A DNA stretch of 64,000 nt, from contig CP034120.1 of the NCBI GenBank assembly GCA_003856375.1, positions 248,001 through 312,000 on the forward strand, read 5' to 3'. Every line of letters begins with the position of its first letter. Within the stretch, counting starts at the first letter, position 1. The notes below the pieces were generated by a model. It was not told where the DNA came from. It did not search any database and was given only the letters and a program-made list of their open reading frames with translations. The position numbers and the translations under genes are program-made. Shown here piece after piece: positions 52,439 through 59,981 of this stretch. The stretch is from Glaciecola amylolytica. Lineage in GTDB: Bacteria > Bacteroidota > Bacteroidia > Flavobacteriales_D > Crocinitomicaceae.

Positions 52439-53842
52439 TTAATTTTGATGATTTATGTCTAAATCATCAATCCAATCTTTTACTCTAAGTTGATGAAGGA
52501 TTAGTCCGATATTGATTCGATATAGCATTTGATTGCAGCGTAAGAGCTCGTGCTCAGAGTATCCTTCAGTACTTCCATGAGTGATTGCATCGCGTACCGA
52601 TTTTATCGTTGCAAAATCAACCGTGAAGTCGTCTGGTTTAAATCCAATTGATTCTAAATATTGAACAAACGGACTCCTCATGGGTTTTACAATTATTTTC
52701 TCGATCGAGCTCGACCACTTGCTGGTAAACTCATCCTTTTCTGTTTCATTCACCTTGTCTAAAATCAGATCTCTGGCTTGAGTGAGCAACTTAGTCCTGC
52801 CTTTCTTTGACAGAATTTCACCATTCTCAATGAAATTGAATCGTTGAGGCTTTGAGGTCTTTTTATTTGCGCTGTTGCAAATTTCAAGGATGGCAAACCT
52901 CAATAGAATAGAAGATCGAATGTCTACAAGATTAGCCTGATAGAACTTTCGGACGATTAACTCAAGCCGTTTTAAGTGCTCATCTTCTATCGCTAAATAG
53001 GTGGGGAGTTTTTTGTAAAAAGCGTCAATATTACGGACCTTATAAACCGGCCAAAGCCCCATTTTGTCTGACTTATCGGTTAAATCTGAACATTTCTTCC
53101 TTATTACAATTGTATTGTTGTGTAGATGAATACGAGCCGTTGTAAAATCAATAACTCTTTTATAGTAAAAGGAAGAGCTCAAAGAGAGCCATTTAAAGGC
53201 TTTCAGAATTTCTTCATCGGTTTTATCCCCGCTAAAGGATAACTGAAATTTCGGTTCCTTATGGATTGTTGACTGGCTTTCATCCCGAGAATCATGAGAA
53301 TAGAAATTGAATTCGGGATTGAAAGTAATATCTCCTATCCGGTGTGAATCACTGACGTCTTGCATTCTTTTGTAAGAAAAGGTCTCTTCCTTATCCTGCC
53401 AAAGAACTGAATAGTATTCTTTGACAAGACTGAATCCATTATCGTTGAGATAAAACTCTGCCGATCCTGTTTTTTCCTCGTTTGGCTTCCGTAAGAATTT
53501 TATCCAATCTAATTCGATAGCTACATATTTTTCAGCATTTATGTATTGATTGGAACCCGACTTAAATCCAATAACGTTAGATTGTGAAAAATCGAGATTA
53601 TGTATATCTGACTCTTTGATTTTAGTTGCTTGAAAATGTTCGCCTATGTTTGACCAGTTAATTCGTTTTAACCATTCAGAAAAGATGTGTTCAAAATAGA
53701 AATCATTGGGATCAAAGCAAATTCTCAATTCAATTGTTTTATCATCTGTAATTAAATGAGTGTGGAACGCATTTATTTCTTCATCATTTCTATTTGTTAG
53801 AATTGGTTCTTTAAATTCAATTACGAAGCAGTATTCGGGCAT
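52439..53842 (-). CDS. HEPN-domain protein, ApeA-like
   Basis: 467 residues without signal peptide or membrane helices. The C-terminal third (about 315-460) is helical and contains R417-D-A-I-T-H422, an R-x4-H motif typical of HEPN ribonucleases, within IKSVRDAITHGSTEGYSEHELL. The N-terminal part is mixed alpha/beta and unrecognised. The overall layout resembles ApeA, a HEPN antiphage protein, and Apea-like HEPN proteins, but I cannot confirm the homology. If active, it would cut RNA upon infection. The gene is solitary, sampled lines look A+T-richer than neighbours, and it adjoins tRNA fragments, all consistent with horizontal gain. Confidence 0.6.
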   Translation of the reverse strand: MPEYCFVIEFKEPILTNRNDEEINAFHTHLITDDKTIELRICFDPNDFYFEHIFSEWLKRINWSNIGEHFQATKIKESDIHNLDFSQSNVIGFKSGSNQYINAEKYVAIELDWIKFLRKPNEEKTGSAEFYLNDNGFSLVKEYYSVLWQDKEETFSYKRMQDVSDSHRIGDITFNPEFNFYSHDSRDESQSTIHKEPKFQLSFSGDKTDEEILKAFKWLSLSSSFYYKRVIDFTTARIHLHNNTIVIRKKCSDLTDKSDKMGLWPVYKVRNIDAFYKKLPTYLAIEDEHLKRLELIVRKFYQANLVDIRSSILLRFAILEICNSANKKTSKPQRFNFIENGEILSKKGRTKLLTQARDLILDKVNETEKDEFTSKWSSSIEKIIVKPMRSPFVQYLESIGFKPDDFTVDFATIKSVRDAITHGSTEGYSEHELLRCNQMLYRINIGLILHQLRVKDWIDDLDINHQN

Positions 53843-53906
53843 GTTGAAAAGTCGGATTTTGAGGCTGTTAATTTAAAGAATATTATGGTTGAGAATTGAA
53901 TAAAAT

Positions 53907-53983
53907 CAAAAAAGCCTCAACTTTCCGAAGAAAATCAAGGCTTAATCTCATGAGCTGGAAGCGCTCATTGTACTCGAAGCGGG
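53907..53983 (-). repeat. 77-bp direct repeat, copy 1 (tRNA-Leu 3' end plus terminator)
   Basis: Identical over 77 bp to 54031-54107, offset 124 bp. On the minus strand it covers the tRNA-Leu 3' acceptor end, a trailer hairpin (TGAGCGCTTCCAGCTCA) and a terminator stem AAGCCT/AGGCTT with T-tract. Confidence 0.9.
53911..53945 (-). terminator. tRNA terminator, duplicate copy
   Basis: Stem AAGCCT...AGGCTT with a run of T, identical to the copy behind the intact tRNA-Leu. Its T-tract reads on the minus strand. Confidence 0.6.
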
Positions 53984-54016
53984 TCCCGATAGCTATCGGG
54001 ATGAACTCGCACGACC
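53971..54016 (-). pseudogene. tRNA-Leu 3' fragment interrupted by an 18-bp palindrome
   Basis: The minus strand reads GGTCGTGCGAGTTCA, then the palindrome TCCCGATAGCTATCGGGA (53984-54001) in the place of three T-loop bases, then CCCGCTTCGAGTA. Flanks match the intact tRNA-Leu at 54095-54178 apart from one substitution. No 5' half is joined to it, so it cannot form a tRNA. Confidence 0.75.
53984..54001. repeat. 18-bp perfect palindrome, copy 1
   Basis: TCCCGATAGCTATCGGGA, identical to 54198-54215, inserted inside the tRNA-Leu 3' fragment. Only two copies are seen in the window. Confidence 0.85.
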
Positions 54017-54030
54017 AAAATTCCTAAAAC

Positions 54031-54107
54031 CAAAAAAGCCTCAACTTTCCGAAGAAAATCAAGGCTTAATCTCATGAGCTGGAAGCGCTCATTGTACTCG
54101 AAGCGGG
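54031..54107 (-). repeat. 77-bp direct repeat, copy 2
   Basis: Second copy, which overlaps the 3' end of the functional tRNA-Leu and contains its terminator stem. Confidence 0.9.
54035..54069 (-). terminator. terminator of the tRNA-Gly/tRNA-Leu unit
   Basis: Stem AAGCCT...AGGCTT ending in a T-tract on the minus strand, about 30 bp past the tRNA-Leu 3' end. Confidence 0.65.
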
Positions 54108-54178
54108 ACTTGAACCCGCACGACCAGATGGTCACAGGATTTTAAGTCCGGCGTGTCTACCAATTCCACCATTCGAGC
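54095..54178 (-). tRNA. tRNA-Leu(UAA)
   Basis: 84 nt. Acceptor GCTCGAA pairs with TTCGAGT (one G-U at the end), D-arm GTGGAATTGGTAGACAC, anticodon loop CTTAAAA giving UAA (leucine), long variable arm, T-loop GGTTCAAGTCC, discriminator A; CCA is not encoded. One mismatch in the anticodon stem is accepted. It is read with tRNA-Gly upstream. Confidence 0.92.
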
Positions 54179-54197
54179 ATTCTCTGCGTGGCTAACA

Positions 54198-54215
54198 TCC
54201 CGATAGCTATCGGGA
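54198..54215. repeat. 18-bp perfect palindrome, copy 2
   Basis: TCCCGATAGCTATCGGGA, between the two tRNA genes and abutting a 13-nt tRNA-Leu 5' fragment. Confidence 0.85.
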
Positions 54216-54228
54216 CCACCATTCGAGC
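54216..54228 (-). pseudogene. tRNA-Leu 5' end fragment (13 nt)
   Basis: Minus-strand GCTCGAATGGTGG, identical to the first 13 bases of the tRNA-Leu, ending at the palindrome. Short, so chance cannot be excluded, but its abutment to the palindrome favours a real remnant. Confidence 0.5.
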
Positions 54229-54265
54229 GGACTTTAATCCAATCCTCACAGACTGTGAAGATTTG

Positions 54266-54338
<73 letters not shown>

Positions 54339-54554
54339 ATATTTCATTTTATTCTTCCCTTCGAAAGAAAACCGTTCCTCTTTTGGAATCGGGTTGCAAA
54401 TCTAACAATTCCTTTATTCAATTTGCAAGATTTGCGCGACTTTTTTTTGTTTTTTTTGATTTCGATCCGGATCGTTCAGCGGATTCGTTTCTTTGAGTAT
54501 GTCTAACTGATTGATTTCGTATCGTTTTATCCGGAGTGAAATCAGGGATGAAAA

Positions 54555-55982
54555 TCAATGAAATCCTCCACGACCCTGATACAAATCCAATGGAGCATTC
54601 AAGGTGATTTTGATAACCGTTATTTCAGAATCCAATGATTCTGCCGGAACTTTCAGAAAGACAGTTCCCGGAACCCAGCTCCAGGATATTTTACCTACTG
54701 TTTTTGTAGGAACATCCACATTGGTTCCTAACACTTCGACAGCTGTGATTTCATTTTTTAAGCCTTTTAGCATTAAATCGATCGTGACATTTTGAATCGC
54801 GCCATTCGGCCGGATCTGATTCACAAAGAGGTAAAGTGTTTTCCGATCCTTACTCAAAGTGGAATTTCCATGATAATGCCCGTATGGCAATCCGGCAGTT
54901 GTTCCATAAATTGCTTCGGAATGTTTCGTTGTCCATCTGCCTACTTCTTTCAGAAGTTTGACTTGTTCTTCAGGAATTGTTCCGTCTGCTTTCGGGCCAA
55001 TATCCAGGAGCAGATTTCCGCCCATATTCAGGCATTCCGTAAAGATTTGAAGGACTTCATTCGTCGTTTTGTAATTCGTGTCCGTAGGTTGGTATCCCCA
55101 GCTTTCATTACTTGTCAGACACAATTCCCAACTCTTTTTTTCGGGATGAATGATGGGCATGTTTTGTTCCGGAGTAGAATAATCTCCATAGGAGTGCAGT
55201 CTGCCGTTTAAAATGGCTTTCGGATTTGAAGTATGGATGATGGAATCGATTTTTGCAGCGTCCCATTCTGCTTCTGTGTGTTCCCAATCGCCGTCAAACC
55301 AATACAAATCAGGAGAAAACTGCGTGTTGATTTCAGCAATTTGATGGTGCATGAAGGTCAGAAAGGATTTCCAGCGCAAAGGATCTTTTTCGAGTTTATA
55401 ACGGTCTGTTTCTTTCAGAAATTTGGGATAATCGGGATGCGACCAGTCGAGCAGGGAATAATAAGTCCCGAATTTAATACCGCTTTTGCGCAATGCATTT
55501 GAAAGAGGGGTGATCAGGTCTTTTGCAGCCGGAGTCTGATATACTGTGCTTAAAGGTTTTTTCGGATTCCAAAGAGCATTTTTCTTCGTCGGATAAGTTT
55601 GATTCGGGAAAAAAGTGCTCCAATCGGTTTTTGAAGGATAGGGAGTCAGCTGTTTGGTGTCCCAAAGAGCCAGGCCGTCGTGATGCTGAGTTGTAATAAC
55701 GGCATATTTCGCACCGCTTTCCTTGATCAAATCTGTCCATTGCTGAGGATCAAATTTCGCAGCCGTGAATCCTTTCATCTGACTCATGTAAACATCATAA
55801 GGAACCCGCCCGTTGTGAAATGCCCAACTTTCGGAAGTTCCGTTCACGGCATACATTCCCCAATGAATGAAAATTCCGAGTTTCGCATCGTTGAACCATT
55901 GCAAACGCACGGAATCTGTTTGTGCCTGAAGATTGAACGACAAAAGCAGAAATAAAAAGAAGCTTTTTTTCATGAGTTTCAC
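54555..55982 (-). CDS. alpha-L-fucosidase, GH29
   Basis: 475 residues. Signal peptide about 1-20 (ends LQAQ). GH29 TIM barrel with LGIFIHWGMYAVNG (35-48), catalytic nucleophile D230 in WFDGDW, HHDG (100-103), and a C-terminal beta domain (about 380-475). It hydrolyses terminal alpha-L-fucose from glycans, in the periplasm or exported. No T9SS domain or lipobox is seen. It follows mutS by 40 bp on the same strand without a functional link. No sulfatase or SusCD genes adjoin, so it is a solitary hydrolase. Confidence 0.92.
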   Translation of the reverse strand: MKLMKKSFFLFLLLSFNLQAQTDSVRLQWFNDAKLGIFIHWGMYAVNGTSESWAFHNGRVPYDVYMSQMKGFTAAKFDPQQWTDLIKESGAKYAVITTQHHDGLALWDTKQLTPYPSKTDWSTFFPNQTYPTKKNALWNPKKPLSTVYQTPAAKDLITPLSNALRKSGIKFGTYYSLLDWSHPDYPKFLKETDRYKLEKDPLRWKSFLTFMHHQIAEINTQFSPDLYWFDGDWEHTEAEWDAAKIDSIIHTSNPKAILNGRLHSYGDYSTPEQNMPIIHPEKKSWELCLTSNESWGYQPTDTNYKTTNEVLQIFTECLNMGGNLLLDIGPKADGTIPEEQVKLLKEVGRWTTKHSEAIYGTTAGLPYGHYHGNSTLSKDRKTLYLFVNQIRPNGAIQNVTIDLMLKGLKNEITAVEVLGTNVDVPTKTVGKISWSWVPGTVFLKVPAESLDSEITVIKITLNAPLDLYQGRGGFH

Positions 55983-56022
55983 TTGAGAGTTATTCTTTCA
56001 CTAATCCTGACAAGGGACTGAT

Positions 56023-58647
56023 TTAGCCGCCAGTCAATTTTTTGATTTCATTTAATTTCATCAAAGCTTCAACCGGAGTGAGCGTATTGATATCGATGGA
56101 AACCAATTGATCGTGAATTTGCTCTAAAACAGGATCGTTGAGCTGGAAGAAACTCAATTGCATGTCTTGCGAATTTCCTGCCTGAACCACGACATCTTTT
56201 ACTGATTGAACTTCGCTCGAACGATGATTCAATTCCAGCTGCTCCAGCATTAATTCGGCTCTTTGCACCACTTTTGCAGGCATACCGGCTAATTTTGCCA
56301 CATGAATTCCGAAACTGTGCTCACTTCCGCCTTCGACTAATTTTCGAAGGAAAATAATTTTTTGTCCCACTTCTTTCACACTCACGTTGTAATTGTGGAT
56401 GCGCGGAAATTGAACTGCCATTTCATTCAATTCGTGGTAATGTGTTGCGAAAAGCGTTTTTCCTTTCGACTGCGGAAATTCGTGAATGTACTCGGCGATT
56501 GCCCAGGCAATGGAAATACCGTCATAGGTACTGGTTCCGCGGCCGATTTCATCCAGCAAGATCAAACTACGATCCGAAAGATTATTCAAAATGCTCGAAG
56601 TTTCATTCATTTCCACCATGAAGGTCGACTCTCCGGAAGAAATATTGTCCGACGCTCCGACACGGGTAAAGACTTTGTCTACAATCCCCAAAATGGCTGT
56701 GTCGGCAGGAATAAAACTTCCCATCTGAGCCATCAGAACGATCAAAGCCGTTTGGCGGAGAAGCGCACTTTTACCCGACATATTTGGTCCGGTAATCATG
56801 ATAATCTGCTGTTCGTCTTTATCCAGATAAACGTCGTTCGGAACGTAGTTTTCACCGGGTTTCAACTGTCCTTCAATCACCGGGTGTCTTCCGTTTTTGA
56901 TATCGATTACAAAACTGTCGTTCACGGTAGGTTTCGCGTAGTTGTTCTTCGTTGCAATTTCGGAAAAGCCGGTCAAGCAATCCAACTGCGCGATGAGGTA
57001 TGCGTTTCGTTGAATTTCTCCGACGAAGGCTGCCAGTTTCTGAATTAATTCAAAGTATAATTGAGCTTCAATAGCCGCAATTTTGTCTTCCGCTCCGAGA
57101 ATTTTTGTTTCATATTCCTTGAGTTCAGGAGTGATGTAGCGTTCCGCGCTTACCAATGTTTGCTTGCGGATCCATTCTTCCGGAACTTTGTCTTTGTGAG
57201 TGTTTCGAACTTCGAGGTAATAACCGAAGACATTGTTGAATGCAATTTTCAAGCTTGGAATTCCTGTTTTTTCGGATTCGCGTTCCTGCATTGCTTCCAG
57301 ATAATCTTTTCCGCTTTCTGAAATAGCGCGCAATTCATCCAGTTCCGTATGAACTCCATCTGCAATCACAGGGCCTTTTCCAAGCATGACCGCAGGATCT
57401 TTTTGAAGAAATTTCTCCACCAGAAGGATGAAGTCTTCGCAAGGTTCTATGCGTTTTGATAGTTGTTGCAACAAGTCGCTTTCACTGTGCGAACAAGCGT
57501 CCCGCAAAGGCGACATATGTTCCAGAATACGCGATAGCGCGCGAAGTTCTTTCGGGTGAATCCGTCCAACGGCAACTTTCGAGATCAGACGTTCCATGTC
57601 GCCGATTTCGCTCAATTCGTGATCAATTTCTGCCCGAAGAGCGTGTTTTTGAGTCAGATCAGCCACCGCATCAATACGCAGGTTGATTTGCTCGGTATTT
57701 TTGAGCGGCATCACTATCCAGCGTTTCAACAAACGATCTCCCATTGGAGTTTTCGTGCCGTTGATCACATCAAAAAGCGTTTTTCCGCCTTCGTTCAAAG
57801 GGGAAATCAATTCCAGATTCCGGATGGTGAAACGGTCCAGCCAAACGAATTTTTCTTCTTCGATGCGTTGGATTTGGGTAATGTGCCCGAGTTTATCGTG
57901 TTGGGTTTCTCCCAGGTAGTGCAAAATTGCTCCGGCAGCAACAACTCCGTATTCGAGATTATCAATCCCGAAACCTTTCAATGAATTGGTCTGAAAATGA
58001 GAAGTCAATCGTTCCTTTCCGAAATCGGAAGTGAAAACCCAGTCTTCCAGACGGAAAGTGTAATATTTGGTGCCGAAAAGTTCCTGAAATAATTGATTCT
58101 TATTTTTCTGGAAAATAATTTCGCTTGGCTCAAAGCCCTGAATTAATTTGTTGAGGTATTCCGTGTTTCCCTGAGCCGTGAAAAACTCTCCGGTTGTTAC
58201 ATCCAGGAAAGCGATTCCGTGAGTTTCTTTTCCGAAGTGCACGGCTGCAAGAAAGTTGTTTTGGTGCCCGTCGAGAATTTTATCGCTGAAAGCAATTCCG
58301 GGAGTCACCAATTCCGTAACACCGCGTTTCACGATGGTTTTGGTCATTTTCGGATCTTCCAGCTGATCGCAGATCGCTACCCGGTGTCCGGCACGAACCA
58401 GTTTTGGAAGGTAAGATTCCAGAGAATGATGCGGAAATCCTGCCAATTCGATTTCTGAAGGAGAACCGGCTCCACGTTTGGTAAGAACGATCCCCAACGT
58501 TTTTGAAGCAGTAACAGCATCTTCTCCGAATGTTTCATAAAAATCTCCGACGCGGAAGAGCAACAAAGCTTGCGGGTGTTTTGCTTTAATTTGGTTGTAT
58601 TGCTTCATTAAAGGCGTTTCCGCCGGATCTTTTTCTTTTTTTGACAC
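56023..58647 (-). CDS. mutS: DNA mismatch repair protein MutS
   Basis: 874 residues. The mismatch-recognition motif [11 protein letters not shown] (about 33-43, with F-Y-E), Walker [15 protein letters not shown], Walker [15 protein letters not shown] and the late helical clamp region all appear. It recognises mismatches and recruits MutL. The GTG at 58647 is the start; a -7 box TATTTTTG lies 21 bp upstream on the minus strand. No mutL is present. Confidence 0.96.
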   Translation of the reverse strand: MSKKEKDPAETPLMKQYNQIKAKHPQALLLFRVGDFYETFGEDAVTASKTLGIVLTKRGAGSPSEIELAGFPHHSLESYLPKLVRAGHRVAICDQLEDPKMTKTIVKRGVTELVTPGIAFSDKILDGHQNNFLAAVHFGKETHGIAFLDVTTGEFFTAQGNTEYLNKLIQGFEPSEIIFQKNKNQLFQELFGTKYYTFRLEDWVFTSDFGKERLTSHFQTNSLKGFGIDNLEYGVVAAGAILHYLGETQHDKLGHITQIQRIEEEKFVWLDRFTIRNLELISPLNEGGKTLFDVINGTKTPMGDRLLKRWIVMPLKNTEQINLRIDAVADLTQKHALRAEIDHELSEIGDMERLISKVAVGRIHPKELRALSRILEHMSPLRDACSHSESDLLQQLSKRIEPCEDFILLVEKFLQKDPAVMLGKGPVIADGVHTELDELRAISESGKDYLEAMQERESEKTGIPSLKIAFNNVFGYYLEVRNTHKDKVPEEWIRKQTLVSAERYITPELKEYETKILGAEDKIAAIEAQLYFELIQKLAAFVGEIQRNAYLIAQLDCLTGFSEIATKNNYAKPTVNDSFVIDIKNGRHPVIEGQLKPGENYVPNDVYLDKDEQQIIMITGPNMSGKSALLRQTALIVLMAQMGSFIPADTAILGIVDKVFTRVGASDNISSGESTFMVEMNETSSILNNLSDRSLILLDEIGRGTSTYDGISIAWAIAEYIHEFPQSKGKTLFATHYHELNEMAVQFPRIHNYNVSVKEVGQKIIFLRKLVEGGSEHSFGIHVAKLAGMPAKVVQRAELMLEQLELNHRSSEVQSVKDVVVQAGNSQDMQLSFFQLNDPVLEQIHDQLVSIDINTLTPVEALMKLNEIKKLTGG

Positions 58648-58668
58648 GTGAATGAGTTTCGTTCATGC

Positions 58669-58676
58669 CAAAAATA
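58669..58676 (-). promoter_or_regulatory. -7 box upstream of mutS
   Basis: TATTTTTG on the minus strand, fitting TAnnTTTG, 21 bp before the GTG start. Confidence 0.4.
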
Positions 58677-58797
58677 CAAAGCGAACTTTGAGTTTGATGA
58701 ATTTTGACAGAAGGAGTTTTCAACATAAACAGAATGGCGAAGCGAGAACTATTTCCTGATTCACCGGGGTTCTGATGCAAAAAGTCTTTTGCGAAAA

Positions 58798-59352
58798 TTA
58801 ATTTTTGATAAAGCGCCGGAATTGTCTTTCACCGTTTTTGTCCACTACCAAGACATAAACACCTTGTTTTAAATGTGAAAGATCAAGGGTCGGGCCAAAG
58901 GGTTTAGAGCGTGTGAAAACGGGATGACCGGCTGTTGAGTAAATCACGAGATGGTCGGGCTGCGCTACATTCAGTGTGATCTTGTCGGTAACAGGATTAG
59001 GATAAATCAGATTGTTATTTTCATAGCCTAATTCAGCTATTCCACCCGTCCAGCAGTTATGAATGTTAATCGTGAATTTGGCTGAATCCACCGGACAACC
59101 GGTGTCGGAAACTTTATAATAGAAAGGAAACTGACCGGGGAAAGGAAGGAAAAGACTACTGCTTGTCATGGTGTCTCCGGAAAAATCAATGAACAGACCA
59201 TTTGCTGAAGCATCGCTGGAAAGCAGGTCTGCCAAGTCAAATAATTCGTTTTTACAATATACAGCGGACGAATCTCTTCCGGCTGTTGGACACTGAGCAA
59301 GCAGCAATTGTGAAAATATCAGAAATACGGTAGTTGTTATGATTGTTTTCAT
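58798..59352 (-). CDS. small T9SS-sorted secreted protein
   Basis: 184 residues from ATG 59352, where the signal peptide begins (the longer frame to 59496 lacks one). Signal peptide about 1-19 (ends LLAQ), a beta-sandwich-like domain (about 20-110), then a T9SS type A sorting domain (about 112-184, with LIYPNPVTDKITLNV and a final FRRFIKN). Likely a small surface or secreted protein. Its role is unknown. Divergent from the RNA methyltransferase gene. Confidence 0.8.
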   Translation of the reverse strand: MKTIITTTVFLIFSQLLLAQCPTAGRDSSAVYCKNELFDLADLLSSDASANGLFIDFSGDTMTSSSLFLPFPGQFPFYYKVSDTGCPVDSAKFTINIHNCWTGGIAELGYENNNLIYPNPVTDKITLNVAQPDHLVIYSTAGHPVFTRSKPFGPTLDLSHLKQGVYVLVVDKNGERQFRRFIKN

Positions 59353-59406
59353 GAAAATGAAGGTAAAGTATCCGGATGAATCATCCAAATAAATTGGAAG
59401 TCGTGC

Positions 59407-59440
59407 TTGTTCTGCAACATGGTGAAAATCGGTATTTTTG
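59407..59440 (+). promoter_or_regulatory. promoter of the RNA methyltransferase gene
   Basis: TTG at 59407-59409 and TATTTTTG at 59433-59440 (23 bp between). The ATG is 4 bp from the -7 box, so transcripts should be nearly leaderless. Confidence 0.45.
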
Positions 59441-59444
59441 CCGA

Positions 59445-59981
59445 ATGAATCGAAAATTGAAATTGTGGGAGCTCGACCGTGTGGATGAGCAGACATTTAA
59501 AGAACAGGAAAAGTTTCCGCTTATTATTGTTTTGAATGACATCCGGAGTTTGAATAATATCGGTTCATTTTTCCGTACGGCGGATGCTTTCAATGTGGAG
59601 AAGATTTATCTCTGTGGAATCACTGCACAGCCGCCACATCGTGAAATTCATAAGACAGCACTTGGAGCCACTGAAACCATTGAGTGGGAATACCGGAAGG
59701 ATATCAATGAGTTGGTTTCGGAATTGAAAAATGCCGGAATAGCAGTTTGCAGTATTGAGCAAGCTGAAAAAACGGTGCTTCTTCACGAAATTCCTTCACT
59801 GAAAGACGAAAAATTTGCCTTGGTTTTCGGAAATGAAGTAGACGGAGTGGATCAGTCTGTGATCGATTCATCGGATTATATTCTTGAAATTCCGCAATTC
59901 GGAACCAAGCACAGCTTAAACGTTTCTGTTTGTGCCGGAATTGTGATGTGGGAATTTGCCAAAAAGTTTATCAGCGCTTAA
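59445..59981 (+). CDS. TrmH-family RNA methyltransferase
   Basis: 178 residues from ATG 59445 (the longer frame to 59376 is less likely). SpoU/TrmH-type SPOUT methyltransferase with LNNIGSFFRTADAF (motif 1), FGNEVDGVD (motif 2) and LNVSVCAGIVMWEF (motif 3), together the knot. It puts a 2'-O-methyl on a ribose of tRNA or rRNA, the site being unknown. The start opens with MNRKLKLWELDR, as in relatives. Its stop shares a TTAA with the convergent gene. Confidence 0.9.
   Translation: MNRKLKLWELDRVDEQTFKEQEKFPLIIVLNDIRSLNNIGSFFRTADAFNVEKIYLCGITAQPPHREIHKTALGATETIEWEYRKDINELVSELKNAGIAVCSIEQAEKTVLLHEIPSLKDEKFALVFGNEVDGVDQSVIDSSDYILEIPQFGTKHSLNVSVCAGIVMWEFAKKFISA

Noticed and set aside
53901-54107. 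CRISPR-like direct repeats
   Set aside because: Only two copies, 77 bp long, with a 47-bp spacer, and part of a tRNA gene; not a CRISPR array.
54095-54178. tRNA-Leu as a pseudogene because of a stem mismatch and a G-U end pair
   Set aside because: All arms, the UAA anticodon and discriminator fit a working tRNA; single mismatches there are tolerated.
56362-57048. A 228-aa plus-strand frame opposite mutS
   Set aside because: Antisense shadow of a conserved gene; no family features.
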